DNA of 64,000 nt from Canibacter zhuwentaonis (GCF_018531125.1 NZ_JAHDSY010000001.1), one strand, 5' to 3'. Positions 35,531 through 45,647 are shown, counted from the first letter of the stretch. A program made the numbers and translations. Notes: generated by a model not told the origin, from the sequence alone.

Positions 35531-37342
35531 GTGATTGATCGTTTAAGTACCCTGTTTTTTAAGACCCTGCGCGAGGACCCAGCGGCTGCGGAGGTCGCGA
35601 GTCATAGGCTGCTCGTGCGTGCCGGTTATATTCGCCGCCAAGCACCGGGGGTTTTTGCATGGCTGCCGTTGGGCTTGCGGGTCAAAAATAAGATCAGCAC
35701 GATTGTGCGCGAAGAAATGGCGACCGCGGGCGCTAGCGAAGTGTATTTTCCTGCGCTACTACCGCGTGAGCCGTATGAGCAGACGGGGCGCTGGGGTGAG
35801 TACGGTGACGAGCTGTTTCGTTTGCGGGACAGGCACGGGGCAGACTATCTGCTGGCGCCCACGCATGAAGAAGTTTTTACGCTCCTGGCAAAAGACATTG
35901 TGACATCTTATAAAGAGATGCCGTTTGAGATTTACCAGATTCAAGACAAGTATCGTGACGAGGCGCGGCCGCGTGCAGGGCTGCTGCGGGGGCGCGAGTT
36001 TACTATGAAGGATGCCTACTCTTTTGGGCTGACTGATGAGCACTTGGCAGATAGCTATCAGCGACAGCGCGATGCTTATGAGCGTATTTTCACCCGTCTG
36101 GGGGTGGAATACGTCATAGTTACTGCCCAGGCCGGAGCAATGGGCGGGTCAAAGAGTGAGGAGTTTTTGCTTCCCACTACAGTTGGTGAGGACACCTTTG
36201 TGCGCTCTGCTGGCGGATACGCCGCCAACATTGAAGCGTACGTTACCCCGCAGCTGGAGGCGCGCGATTACAGCGGTGTGCCAGCTGCTACTGTGCATGA
36301 AACCCCGGGCGCTAACACCATCGATAAGCTTGTTACGCAGCTGAATAAAAGCGTGCCGCACCCTGAAAACCGGAGCTGGAGCGAGGCGGACACGTTAAAA
36401 CACGTTGTTTTTGCGGTGACTAGTGCCGACGGGGAGCGCGAAGTAGTTGTTATTGCGATTCCGGGCGACAGGGTTGTTAACGATAAGCGGTTAGAGGTTG
36501 CTTTTCCGAACTGCGAGATTGAGCCTGCGACGGCAGCGGATCTTGCTAAGTATCCTGAGCTTGTGGCGGGATTTATCGGTCCCGTAAAAGACGGCGCGCG
36601 AGTGCTGGGCAAGGGCGGTGAGAGCAGTGTGCGCCTGCTGGTTGATCCGCGCGTTGTAAGCGGAACCGTGTGGGTCACCGGTGCTGCAGCTGTTGATAAA
36701 CATGCTGTTGCTGTTGTGTGCGGGCGGGATTTTGAACCTCACGGATTTGCGGATGTGGCAAACGTGCGGGACGGTGATTTGGCGCCCGACGGGTCTGGCA
36801 CGGTTGAGACGGCACGCGGTATGGAAATTGGTCATATTTTCCAACTTGGTAAAAAATATGCCCAGTCCCTGGGGCTTAGCGTGCTCAATGAGAACGGTAA
36901 GCTTACAACCGTCACAATGGGTTCTTACGGCATCGGCATTACCCGTGTTTTGGCGGCTCTTGCGGAGCTTAATCACGATGCGAAAGGGCTTGTTTGGCCG
37001 GTTGCTGTTGCGCCATATCAGGTGCATCTGGTGGCGGCAGGGAAGAGCGATGAAATCTACAAGATAGCCGAAAAAACGGCGGCGGAGTTTGCGGCGTCGG
37101 GGATTGAGGTGCTCTTTGATGATCGCTTGAAAGTGAATCCCGGCGTGAAATTTAGCGACGCGGAACTGCTTGGAATGCCGTACGTTGTTGTTATTGGGCG
37201 TGACGCCACTGGCGGACAGGCGGAAGTCTGGGACAGAGCAAGTGGCGATCGCGAAAAAATGGCTCTTGACCAGCTATTAGAGTGGCTTAACAGCAAACTT
37301 GTAAATAAACTTAATTGTTTTACACAGCGTGCTGCGCAGTGA
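35531..37342 (+). CDS. proS: Prolyl-tRNA synthetase
   Basis: A 603-residue class II synthetase of the bacterial type, with the YbaK-like editing insertion between motifs 2 and 3. Motif 2 is DKYRDEARPRAGLLRGREF, and the anticodon-binding domain has VAPYQVHLVAAGK. GTG 35531 begins MIDRLSTLFFKTLRED. It stands alone and is followed by a weak hairpin (AGCAGTA/TACTGCT). Confidence 0.96.
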   Translation: MIDRLSTLFFKTLREDPAAAEVASHRLLVRAGYIRRQAPGVFAWLPLGLRVKNKISTIVREEMATAGASEVYFPALLPREPYEQTGRWGEYGDELFRLRDRHGADYLLAPTHEEVFTLLAKDIVTSYKEMPFEIYQIQDKYRDEARPRAGLLRGREFTMKDAYSFGLTDEHLADSYQRQRDAYERIFTRLGVEYVIVTAQAGAMGGSKSEEFLLPTTVGEDTFVRSAGGYAANIEAYVTPQLEARDYSGVPAATVHETPGANTIDKLVTQLNKSVPHPENRSWSEADTLKHVVFAVTSADGEREVVVIAIPGDRVVNDKRLEVAFPNCEIEPATAADLAKYPELVAGFIGPVKDGARVLGKGGESSVRLLVDPRVVSGTVWVTGAAAVDKHAVAVVCGRDFEPHGFADVANVRDGDLAPDGSGTVETARGMEIGHIFQLGKKYAQSLGLSVLNENGKLTTVTMGSYGIGITRVLAALAELNHDAKGLVWPVAVAPYQVHLVAAGKSDEIYKIAEKTAAEFAASGIEVLFDDRLKVNPGVKFSDAELLGMPYVVVIGRDATGGQAEVWDRASGDREKMALDQLLEWLNSKLVNKLNCFTQRAAQ

Positions 37343-37471
37343 GTTTTACACAGCATATTTAGCGGTTTGCGCGTTTGTAGCGGTGGTGGTTTAGTGTTGT
37401 AGCAGTAGTAACTTTTATTTTTTACTGCTTGTCTGTCTAAAGGTCGTGCCACAACCTAAACAGGAGTTGTT

Positions 37472-37762
37472 ATGAACATTAAAGTTAGCTACGCAGAAAT
37501 GGAGTCAGCGGCCACAGCGCTTGGCGCGGGGCGTGATGAAATAACGGCAAAACTGGCGGTTATGGAATCGCAGATCAGAAATCTGATTAGTTCTGGTTTT
37601 GTAACGTCTATGGCATCTGGAAAATTTGCAACCGCTTTTGAGGGTTACTGCACGGGTGCGCGCACTGTCGCTGATCAACTCACCGAAATTCAAACATTTT
37701 TGCGCCAAACCTCGCAAACAATGCAGGATATGGACGCGCAAATAGCAGCCCGCATTGGTTAA
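37472..37762 (+). CDS. WXG100/ESAT-6-like type VII secretion substrate
   Basis: 96 residues predicted as a helical hairpin: YAEMESAATALGAGRDEITA, a short turn, then FEGYCTGARTVADQLTEIQT. Length and pattern fit WXG100 proteins, but the W-x-G turn is replaced by a VTSMASGKF segment. RBS AGGAG precedes ATG 37472. It ends two bases before the FtsK-like ATPase gene, which normally drives export of such proteins. Only one WXG100-type gene of normal size is present. The partner may be the 93-residue protein at 42453 or a homodimer. Confidence 0.85.
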   Translation: MNIKVSYAEMESAATALGAGRDEITAKLAVMESQIRNLISSGFVTSMASGKFATAFEGYCTGARTVADQLTEIQTFLRQTSQTMQDMDAQIAARIG

Positions 37763-37764
37763 TA

Positions 37765-40700
37765 ATGCTGGTGCGCTGCTATTTAGCGCAGGGATCTGTT
37801 AACACCGCTAAAACCACTGAAATTACTGGGCAAGATGGTGCCCCGCAAGATTTTTGCGCGATGTTATCTGACAGCGACTTTGGAGGCTGCACTGCCGGAT
37901 ATGTGTTGCTGGAAGTGTGTTTTAACGAGCGTCTGCGAACTGCCGAGCTTGCGGCTTTGCTGTGCGGGCTTGTGGGGCGCGAGCGCGTTTATGCGCGCCC
38001 GGTGTTGCTGAAATACTGCGATGCCGCTAATGGGTGGTTGTTGTTATCGGCGCAGTCTTTGGTGCTTGAGAGCATTACGCCGGGAGTGCGTATAAAGCTT
38101 GCAGATTTTGTGGATGATTTTATAGCGGATCAGGTAACTGTTGAGTGCGCGCTGCTGGAACACAGCTTTGCCGGGATAGAAACCGCACTTTTAATGCCGG
38201 TGGTTGCTGGTATGTCTATTACGCTCGGGCGTGCCGGGGAGTGCGAGATTACGCTTAAAAATATTTCGGTTTCGCGGCGGCACCTGGAGATTTGTTTTGC
38301 AGAGGTGAACACTGTTTTTACGGATCTATCATCGCGCAACGGCACACTGGTGCAGGGTGAGTTGCTATCTGGTGCGGTAACGTTCACGGCTGCAGAGCCG
38401 GTGCGGTTTGTGTGCGGCAGGGTTGCGGGAGTGCTCACGCGGAATATTGGTGTTGCGGCAGGCGCTGGTGCTGCTGGTGCTATCGATTCTGCAAGTTTTT
38501 CTGCCCCCGTTGATTCTGGTGCTTTTGTGAGTTTGACAACCCCGGAAGAACTGGCGGATGCCGGGTATGCTTGTGAAGCGGACAGTTTCAAATTGAGCCA
38601 GAATGGGATTACGGCTTTAGCAGCAATAACGGCTGGAATGCGCGCGGCTGCTGAAGCTGAATCAGCAGCCGTAACTGATTGTGAGAGCGAGCTTGAGTTT
38701 GATCCGCTGCCGCAGCCTAACGATAAAAAGCAGCGCTTAAACACCGCCGCGCTTATAGCGCCCCTGGTGATATCCGCCGTGATGTACTGGGTTACCAGAA
38801 TGCCATATGTTGTTTTGCTAGCGTTAGCCTCGCCCTTAATGTTGCTGTTTAGCTGGCTTGATTCCAGAGTTTCGGATCACAAAAACAAACGGCAAGAATA
38901 CCAAAATCACTGGCACGAAACCTCGCAAAAACTAGCAACGCTAGTGCGCGGCGCGCAGCAAAAACGTTTTGCTCACAGCGCCTTGATTGCCCAGCACCGC
39001 GCGGAGCTTGCGCGTTTGGGCGCAGCGGAGTTTATTGAGTGGGCGCAGCGGTTTTGGTTACGCAGCGGGTTGTATTTGGGGCTAACTGCGCACCCTAGCT
39101 GTGATGTGTTAGCGATTGTGCGCGCTTTAGCGCCGGCGCGGCATACAAGTTTGCGTCGTGTATTGGAACCGCATCTGCAGACCCCGCACCAGCTTTTTAG
39201 TGAGTTTTCGGGCGGCGTTGGCGGCGCGGGCGTTATGGGTGTTGCAGGAAGTACGGGCTGCATGGGTGTTGCGAAAGGTGAGGGTTTTGCGAGTGCCGCA
39301 GGAGAGAGCGCACGGCTTGTGCATATAGTTGGCGCACCAAAAGTCTGCTGGGCTGTTGCGAGAGGAATTATTGCGCAGTTTATTATATGTTTTGCCGCTC
39401 GTGAGCGGGGCGCAACTGTGAGCGTATCCGCGCCTCAAACCGCGTTTACCGAGTGGGGAGCGCTGCTTTCGATGCCGTGCTGCAACATCCTGTCGCATAG
39501 CGGGCAGCACTCGGAAATAATTTTTGCGATTGTAAAAAACGCTGCGGATTCTGGCGCTGATTTTCGCAGTAGATTAACGCTGCGCATTGTTGATTCTGAG
39601 CGTGATCAAGCGCCGCAATTGCGGGGTGAGACTCTGCTATTAGACGACTTTGCAGAGAGCGCTGACGCGGTTGTGGGAAGCGCTTGTCTGTCGGGTTTTA
39701 CCCACGAGCATGTCACCTTTAGTGCGCTTAACAACGCCGACTATAAGCGATTGTGTGCGCTTGTTACGCGGCGTTTAAGCATAGGCAGCGGCGCTACTGC
39801 GACGGCAAATACCTGGCTGGAGAGTGTGTTCGGGGTGACTTCTGGAAATTTTCGCGACACTGTTATTTATAACTGGATGGCAAGACCCACGCAGCCGCTT
39901 GTTTTTGATGCGCACACAAAATATGATCTTGTTGCTGACGGACCGCATATGCTACTCGCGGGAACAACAGGCGCGGGTAAGTCAGAGCTTTTACAGAGTC
40001 TGCTGCTGGGGCTTGCCTGCGCGTGCAATCCAGAGTCGCTGCGGCTACTGCTGATTGACTATAAGGGCAGCGCATCATTTGGTAAAATGGCTAAATTGCC
40101 TCACTGCGAGGGGCTGATTACCGACCTTGACGAAGGGTCCGTTGCCAGGCTGTTCAGGGTTATTAAAGCCGAGATGGTGCTGCGTGAAAAGCGGTTTCGA
40201 GAGGCTCAGGTAAGCGACTATGCTGAGTATCTAAAGCTGGGCAGAACAGATATTGCCCGCTTGCTTATTGTGTTTGACGAGTTCGCCGCGATGCTGCGGG
40301 ATCATCCGGCAAGCAGCGACACCGTTGCTGATATTTCGCAGCGCGCTAGATCTCTGGGGATCCACCTGATAATTGCAACACAGCAGCCCGCGGGAGTAAT
40401 TAGCAGCAAAGTGCGCGCTAACACGCAGATTAGGGTGTCGCTGCGGGTTATGTCGCATCAGGACAGTCAGGACGTAATTGGCTCGCCGGCGGCAGCGGCG
40501 CTCTCTCGCGCCATACCGGGAGCGGGATTTGTTAAAGTGGCTGCTGAAATGCCGCGCAGGTTTAATGCGCCAGCCGTAAATGTTCCAGCCGATAAATGCG
40601 TTTCTAAAGCACGTTTTGTAACACCTGAAACCGATGTGGGAGGTGGGTGGTTTGTGCCCCGACAAAAGGGTGACACGGTTGCGCAACAGCTTGTGCGTGA

Positions 40701-42456
40701 TTTGCGGGTACTCGCCTCACAACAAGCATACATCCCCGCTGTTATCTGGTTGGAGGAGCTTAAAGGCAGGCTTGACTGTGCTGTTGTCAACGGATTAGAG
40801 GGCTTGCGTGCGAGAGGATCGGAGCTTGGAAACACCGCTGGAAGCACGAGAAATACTGCCAGGAACGTGGGAAATTCTGCTGTGAAAGTGGAAAATATTG
40901 CCGAAAAAGCGGAAGACAGCGCTGGCAACACTGGAAACACCGCTGCAGACACGGCAAAGACGCGGCAAACAGCCGCAGACTGTTTTAGCACAGCACTTGC
41001 AGTGCAGGATTTGATTGTTGCAAGGCAGCGCCGCATTATCGACTGCAGAGACCTACCGTGCCGCGTTTTAGCAGTTGCCACCCGCGCTGAGAGTAAAACG
41101 TACTTTCTGACGCGAACTATTAACAGCCTGCTTAACGCCAATAAACAAGTTGTGTATTTCGGCGCAGAATGCCCTCGTGAATTAAAAGAGACGCCCAATT
41201 TGCTGCAAATTAACGTTACTGAGAGATACCGCACTATCAGGCTGTTGCAAAATCTAGGCGAGATTCTGGCGCGTTTTGGTGAGGCGACTATAGTTTGCGA
41301 GGTATCCGAACAGTTTTTGCAGTATTTTCACGGCGCAGACACTGCTTTTATTGAGGCGTGGCTAAGCGTTATGAATCAGGTCAGCGGGGTTTCTGTTGTG
41401 TTTATCGGCTCTAAAGGTGGTATTCTGCCACCGAGCATCGCTGATTTTAGCTTCGCAAAAGTGTTTTTAGACCCCGGCGCAGAGTATGAGCTGCAGGCCG
41501 CTGGAGCCAGCAAAGAACAGCTTTCTGAGATGGAGCGTTATACTGGACGGATCTTCTTTGCAGCAGACCGGACACTGGCGCAGGTGATGCGGTGCAGGGG
41601 TGAGTGTTGCAGAATAAAAACGCGGGAAGATAGCGCGTATCAAACTTTTTTGCGCGACCGCCACCTGCTCACAGACACGAATATTTTAGGTGCGGGCAGC
41701 TGCGCTGTATCTAGTCCTTACCGAGGGCGCTTTTATGATTTGTGCACGGGTCGTGAAATTAGAGCTTTAGACAGTGCGCGCTTTGTTTCGGTGCTGTCTT
41801 TAACCACTGGGATTGCTGCGCAGCAGGCGCTCAGCCTTGCATTTACCGAGGGCTTACGCACAGCGCAGCAGATTGTTGCTATAACAGATTTACAAGTTCC
41901 GCAGGAGCTCGCACAAAAGACTGTGGAGAACTGCTACATTAGCGTTTTAAGACCGCGCGAGCTCACCGAGAGTAGCTTAACCAAGTTTTTCAGCGAGCTA
42001 CAGGGGGTGACTGCGTCACATTCGAATGAGCTGACAGGATCTATTGCATTGCCGTCAGGGGAGTTGCCGGGAGTTGCCGGACGGTTGTCAAATGTTGTTA
42101 TTGTCGTCGCAGATTTACCGGAGCTGTTAAAAACAGTTCCTGACGCGATCCGCATTATGCAGCGTTATCAGAATGAAAACGGGCTGTGTCAGCTGGTTCT
42201 CGGGTACTGCGAAACGAGCGATTTTGACTGGGATACAAAAAGGATGCTTGATAGCGCAGACACCGTTTTGCAGTTTGGCGCATGTCAAACATCGGCTTTG
42301 CACAAGCGCTTGCAGCTGGTGGATTTCAGGCACGCAAAACTAGCAGAAAATCAGGCGTGTCTCTACAGGCAGAGCGGGGGATCGCCTGAAATTAGCTACG
42401 TACAGTATACGGCGGAAGCAAACAGTGACAGACTCACAGAAAGCGGGAGATTATGA
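37765..42456 (+). CDS. EssC/EccC-like type VII secretion ATPase with FHA domain
   Basis: A 1563-residue motor. An N-terminal FHA domain (about 142-200: LGRAGECEI, SRRH, SRNGT) is followed by two membrane spans (about 328-365). The first FtsK/SpoIIIE domain has Walker A AGTTGAGKSELLQSLL (about 731-746) and Walker B LLIVFDEF (about 832). The second and third ATPase domains look degenerate (VLAVATRAESKTYF near 1100, LSLTTGIAAQQA near 1340), with no complete Walker A. An Asn/Thr-rich repeat (about 1015-1070, NTAGSTRNTARNVGNSA) joins domains 1 and 2. The FHA-first layout recalls EssC of Firmicutes rather than classical mycobacterial EccC. Its stop overlaps the next start (ATGA). Confidence 0.9.
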   Translation: MLVRCYLAQGSVNTAKTTEITGQDGAPQDFCAMLSDSDFGGCTAGYVLLEVCFNERLRTAELAALLCGLVGRERVYARPVLLKYCDAANGWLLLSAQSLVLESITPGVRIKLADFVDDFIADQVTVECALLEHSFAGIETALLMPVVAGMSITLGRAGECEITLKNISVSRRHLEICFAEVNTVFTDLSSRNGTLVQGELLSGAVTFTAAEPVRFVCGRVAGVLTRNIGVAAGAGAAGAIDSASFSAPVDSGAFVSLTTPEELADAGYACEADSFKLSQNGITALAAITAGMRAAAEAESAAVTDCESELEFDPLPQPNDKKQRLNTAALIAPLVISAVMYWVTRMPYVVLLALASPLMLLFSWLDSRVSDHKNKRQEYQNHWHETSQKLATLVRGAQQKRFAHSALIAQHRAELARLGAAEFIEWAQRFWLRSGLYLGLTAHPSCDVLAIVRALAPARHTSLRRVLEPHLQTPHQLFSEFSGGVGGAGVMGVAGSTGCMGVAKGEGFASAAGESARLVHIVGAPKVCWAVARGIIAQFIICFAARERGATVSVSAPQTAFTEWGALLSMPCCNILSHSGQHSEIIFAIVKNAADSGADFRSRLTLRIVDSERDQAPQLRGETLLLDDFAESADAVVGSACLSGFTHEHVTFSALNNADYKRLCALVTRRLSIGSGATATANTWLESVFGVTSGNFRDTVIYNWMARPTQPLVFDAHTKYDLVADGPHMLLAGTTGAGKSELLQSLLLGLACACNPESLRLLLIDYKGSASFGKMAKLPHCEGLITDLDEGSVARLFRVIKAEMVLREKRFREAQVSDYAEYLKLGRTDIARLLIVFDEFAAMLRDHPASSDTVADISQRARSLGIHLIIATQQPAGVISSKVRANTQIRVSLRVMSHQDSQDVIGSPAAAALSRAIPGAGFVKVAAEMPRRFNAPAVNVPADKCVSKARFVTPETDVGGGWFVPRQKGDTVAQQLVRDLRVLASQQAYIPAVIWLEELKGRLDCAVVNGLEGLRARGSELGNTAGSTRNTARNVGNSAVKVENIAEKAEDSAGNTGNTAADTAKTRQTAADCFSTALAVQDLIVARQRRIIDCRDLPCRVLAVATRAESKTYFLTRTINSLLNANKQVVYFGAECPRELKETPNLLQINVTERYRTIRLLQNLGEILARFGEATIVCEVSEQFLQYFHGADTAFIEAWLSVMNQVSGVSVVFIGSKGGILPPSIADFSFAKVFLDPGAEYELQAAGASKEQLSEMERYTGRIFFAADRTLAQVMRCRGECCRIKTREDSAYQTFLRDRHLLTDTNILGAGSCAVSSPYRGRFYDLCTGREIRALDSARFVSVLSLTTGIAAQQALSLAFTEGLRTAQQIVAITDLQVPQELAQKTVENCYISVLRPRELTESSLTKFFSELQGVTASHSNELTGSIALPSGELPGVAGRLSNVVIVVADLPELLKTVPDAIRIMQRYQNENGLCQLVLGYCETSDFDWDTKRMLDSADTVLQFGACQTSALHKRLQLVDFRHAKLAENQACLYRQSGGSPEISYVQYTAEANSDRLTESGRL

Positions 42457-42734
42457 CATCTGGAATAAACATCACAGCAACGCATCTGCAGCGCGCCGGT
42501 TACAATCTGCGCCGCTTGAACGAGATACTGGCGAAACCGAAACCTCACGTTTTAGGAGAGATTCCCGGCATGGTATCCGTGGCTGGAGCGCGACTTGACG
42601 TGGATATAACGGCAGAGCTTAGTAACCTCTGCTGGCAGATTGAGCAGCTGTGCTTGAGCCTGGATGCGCTACATCACAACAGCGCAGAGTGCGATTTAAT
42701 GCTTGCACAGCAGATCACGGAAAAACAAGGCTGA
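42453..42734 (+). CDS. Small type VII cassette protein
   Basis: 93 residues, probably mostly helical (LQRAGYNLRRLNEILA; LSNLCWQIEQLCLSLDALHH). No family recognised. It overlaps the ATPase stop by four bases and ends one base before the hydrolase gene, so it belongs to the cassette. A second WXG100-like partner or an effector chaperone are both plausible. Confidence 0.65.
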   Translation: MTSGINITATHLQRAGYNLRRLNEILAKPKPHVLGEIPGMVSVAGARLDVDITAELSNLCWQIEQLCLSLDALHHNSAECDLMLAQQITEKQG

Positions 42735-42735
42735 A

Positions 42736-44511
42736 ATGAACGCAGATTTTTTAACGCAGAGCGTAAGCCTTAATCGAGCCACGCTGGTTGCTCTCGAGCA
42801 CGCAATCACAGAGTTTAACCGTTTGGCGCAGAGCCTGATTGCCGCTTGCACAACAGCGCAGCAGGTAACAGCAGCATTGAACGCGATGCAGAGCACAGCC
42901 GTCGATAACGCGCGCACAGTTTTTAACACCGTTTTACAACCGCATATTACGCAAACAAAGCGAATGCTAGACGAGATTATTGCACTCTTGCGCAGCTACC
43001 ATCAAGAGCGCGGGGAGCAGCTGCGCACGGCTGAGGCGATCCGCCGCAAAGGTGAATATGTGAGCTCAACACTGCGCGCGCTAGAGCTTGTAAATCAAGC
43101 GGATATTACGGTGGGCAGTTTGCTTGCGCACCAGAAACTCCGGGCGGAGAATCGCTACGACTTTTTACGGCAGCGCTGGCAGCTTAACTGCTCAGCTGCA
43201 GCTGCAACAGATAGCAAATTTGCGGCGCAGCTTGGGGCGATCGCGGTGCCGAGGCTGAAGCTGGGGCGTGCGATTACCGGGTTTGGCGTGATTGCGATGT
43301 TTGCTCCCGGGATAGTGGCTAGCGGATCCGTCACGCCGCAGCTGTTGCGCGAGTACATTATGCTGGCTGGCGACACCCGCGCGCCCGTTGCAACCCGCAG
43401 CTTAGCGGCGCAAATGCTGCTGCAGGTTGCGTTGTGTAATCCGGAAACTGTTTACAAGCAGCTGGGGTTTCAGCCCGCAGAGCTTTCACTGGCGAGTTTT
43501 ACAGCTCAGATAACAGCGTTAGCGGCAGCTGTTGGAGTTGGCAGGTCTGGCACAAAACCGGGCGCGTTTCGCAGACCCAATGCGGTGGGGCAGATTCCGC
43601 AGCTAACGGCGCTGGGCAGGGTTAGAGGGCAATTAGCAGCCCAGATTTGTGTTGGAGATGTCACCAAAGCATCTCAGGTGGTTGTGCTTGTGCCCGGTAT
43701 GGGTTCAAACGTTGCCGGGGCTGAAAATATGTTAGACGGGCTTAACAGTCTTGCTGCTGCCAGTTATCAAATAAACCCTGAACTGGCTCAAAAAACAGCG
43801 ATGATTGCTTGGCTCGGCTATGATTCACCCGAGATAACAGAAGAACCGGGTATGCCCCACGCTGAACACGGCGGGCAGCGGTTACTGCACGAGCTCACAG
43901 CTCTGCAGGAGCTGCCGCAGAGACCGGCGATCACCGTTATTGGACACTCTTACGGTTCAACAACCGCGGCCGTTGCTCTGCAGCAGCTGAAAATCCCGGT
44001 TAACAGGTTCATCACAATTGGTTCAGCCGGGCTTGCCGAATCGGTGCGGCGCGATCCGCTCGCAGCAGATCACATTTATGCGGGCACAGCAGAGCCCGAG
44101 CTGGAGTCATGGCAGCTGACAACAAACCGGTTGCGTGAGTTTAGCGCGTTGCAGCTGTCGCCTGTAACGCTTTTGCAGCAGGTGCTGTTTGCAACGCTGT
44201 TTGCCAGCGATCACCTTGCTCCAATCGGCAGAAGACTGGGGTCGCACCCGGTTGATCCGCGCACGCTGCAGGGCGCACAAACCCTGCGTGTTAATAGTTT
44301 GCGAGCCGATGCGGTAAAAACTCCCGTGGGCAGTCACTCGCTTTACGTGTCAAAACCCGGACAGTTTCCGAATCTCGCGGCCGGGTATTTAAACCGAGAG
44401 ACGCAGGCGGTCACAGAAATTTCCAGGGTTTTAATGAGCGAACATGAGAGCGATGCAGCGAGCGCCAAAGATAAAAAGTTTAGAGTGAACACTCAGCTAA
44501 AACAGCGCTAA
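42736..44511 (+). CDS. DUF1023-type alpha/beta hydrolase, putative type VII effector
   Basis: 591 residues. The N-terminal ~150 are predicted long helices (FNRLAQSLIAACTTAQQVTA; LRALELVNQADITVGSLLAH), the sort of region that carries WXG-like export signals. The hydrolase follows (about 310-560): VVVLVPGMGSNVAGAENM, nucleophile elbow GHSYGS with Ser near 407, and a candidate His in VGSHSLYV near 532. DUF1023 hydrolases are common in actinobacterial secretion loci. Substrate unknown. ATG 42736 follows the previous stop directly. No Sec signal peptide is present. Confidence 0.8.
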   Translation: MNADFLTQSVSLNRATLVALEHAITEFNRLAQSLIAACTTAQQVTAALNAMQSTAVDNARTVFNTVLQPHITQTKRMLDEIIALLRSYHQERGEQLRTAEAIRRKGEYVSSTLRALELVNQADITVGSLLAHQKLRAENRYDFLRQRWQLNCSAAAATDSKFAAQLGAIAVPRLKLGRAITGFGVIAMFAPGIVASGSVTPQLLREYIMLAGDTRAPVATRSLAAQMLLQVALCNPETVYKQLGFQPAELSLASFTAQITALAAAVGVGRSGTKPGAFRRPNAVGQIPQLTALGRVRGQLAAQICVGDVTKASQVVVLVPGMGSNVAGAENMLDGLNSLAAASYQINPELAQKTAMIAWLGYDSPEITEEPGMPHAEHGGQRLLHELTALQELPQRPAITVIGHSYGSTTAAVALQQLKIPVNRFITIGSAGLAESVRRDPLAADHIYAGTAEPELESWQLTTNRLREFSALQLSPVTLLQQVLFATLFASDHLAPIGRRLGSHPVDPRTLQGAQTLRVNSLRADAVKTPVGSHSLYVSKPGQFPNLAAGYLNRETQAVTEISRVLMSEHESDAASAKDKKFRVNTQLKQR

Positions 44512-44580
44512 CTAGGGTAATCTTGTGACCTATAAATTAGGTATGAATATGCCTTTGCTACATTTTAATAAGGAGTTAAT

Positions 44581-45579
44581 ATGCGTATTGAGCTGGCAGA
44601 GCTTCGCGTAATTGAGCGGGAAACAGAAATCCCACTAGCAGAACTTGTGCGTATTATTGAGCAGGCTATTGCTTCGGCATACATAAAACATCTTACAAAC
44701 AAAGGTTTTACTGCTCCCAAAGATGACGAAGTTAGAGTTGCGCTAGATAGTAAAACGGGTGAGATAAGCGTTTACGCCGCCGAGTATGATGAGGACGGCG
44801 CGGTAATTGGCGAGGCGGCTGTTGATCTCGTAGATTTCGGGCGGATCGCGGCTAACGCCGCCAAGCAGGTTATTATGCAGCGCCTGCGCGATCTTTCTGA
44901 TGATGTTGTGCTCGGTGAGTTTAAGGGCAAAGAAGGGCAGCTTGTTTCGGGAATTGTGCAGCAGGGGTCAAATCCGCGTATGGTTTACATTGACCTGGGC
45001 GAGGTTGAGGCGGTGCTCCCTCCTGAAGAGCAGGTTCCCGGCGAAGAGTACAAGCACGGCACTCGTTTGCGCGTGTACGTAACAACTGTGAGCCGTGGAC
45101 CTAAAGGTCCGCAGGTTGTGGTTTCAAGAACCCATCCGGGGCTTGTGCGCAAACTGTTTGAGCTTGAGGTTCCTGAGCTGACCGATGGCACGGTTGAAAT
45201 TGTGTCTGTTGCTCGCGAAGCAGGGCATCGCAGTAAGGTTGCTGTGCGCGCTAGCATACCTGGAATTAATGCTAAGGGTACCTGTATCGGTGAGATGGGG
45301 CGACGTGTGCGTGCTGTTATGGATCAGCTCTGCGACGAAAAAATTGATCTTATCGATTACTCCCCAAACCTTAACGTGTTCGTTGGCAATGCGCTGTCGC
45401 CGGCAAAAGTTACCGATGTTTTCCCTATCGGCAAAGATAACAAGCAGGTTCGGGTTCTTGTGCCTGATTTCCAGCTTTCTTTGGCAATTGGTAAAGACGG
45501 TCAGAATGCGCGCTTGGCTGCTAAACTAACCGGTGCAAAGATCGACATTCAGCCCGATTCCGTTATGGATGGTGATTAG
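44581..45579 (+). CDS. nusA: Transcription termination/antitermination protein NusA
   Basis: 332 residues: an N-terminal RNA polymerase-binding domain, S1 (LVSGIVQQGSNPRMVYIDLG), KH1 and KH2 (LVPDFQLSLAIGKDGQNARL). It lacks the extra C-terminal domains of E. coli NusA, as in other actinobacteria. RBS AAGGAG precedes ATG 44581. The usual upstream rimP is missing and the type VII cassette takes its place. Confidence 0.96.
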   Translation: MRIELAELRVIERETEIPLAELVRIIEQAIASAYIKHLTNKGFTAPKDDEVRVALDSKTGEISVYAAEYDEDGAVIGEAAVDLVDFGRIAANAAKQVIMQRLRDLSDDVVLGEFKGKEGQLVSGIVQQGSNPRMVYIDLGEVEAVLPPEEQVPGEEYKHGTRLRVYVTTVSRGPKGPQVVVSRTHPGLVRKLFELEVPELTDGTVEIVSVAREAGHRSKVAVRASIPGINAKGTCIGEMGRRVRAVMDQLCDEKIDLIDYSPNLNVFVGNALSPAKVTDVFPIGKDNKQVRVLVPDFQLSLAIGKDGQNARLAAKLTGAKIDIQPDSVMDGD

Positions 45580-45647
45580 TTCCCAACATTTATTGCGTCA
45601 ATTAGTGCGACAGTGTCTAAAAGGCGTTATAAATTTTCGGTAATGGT

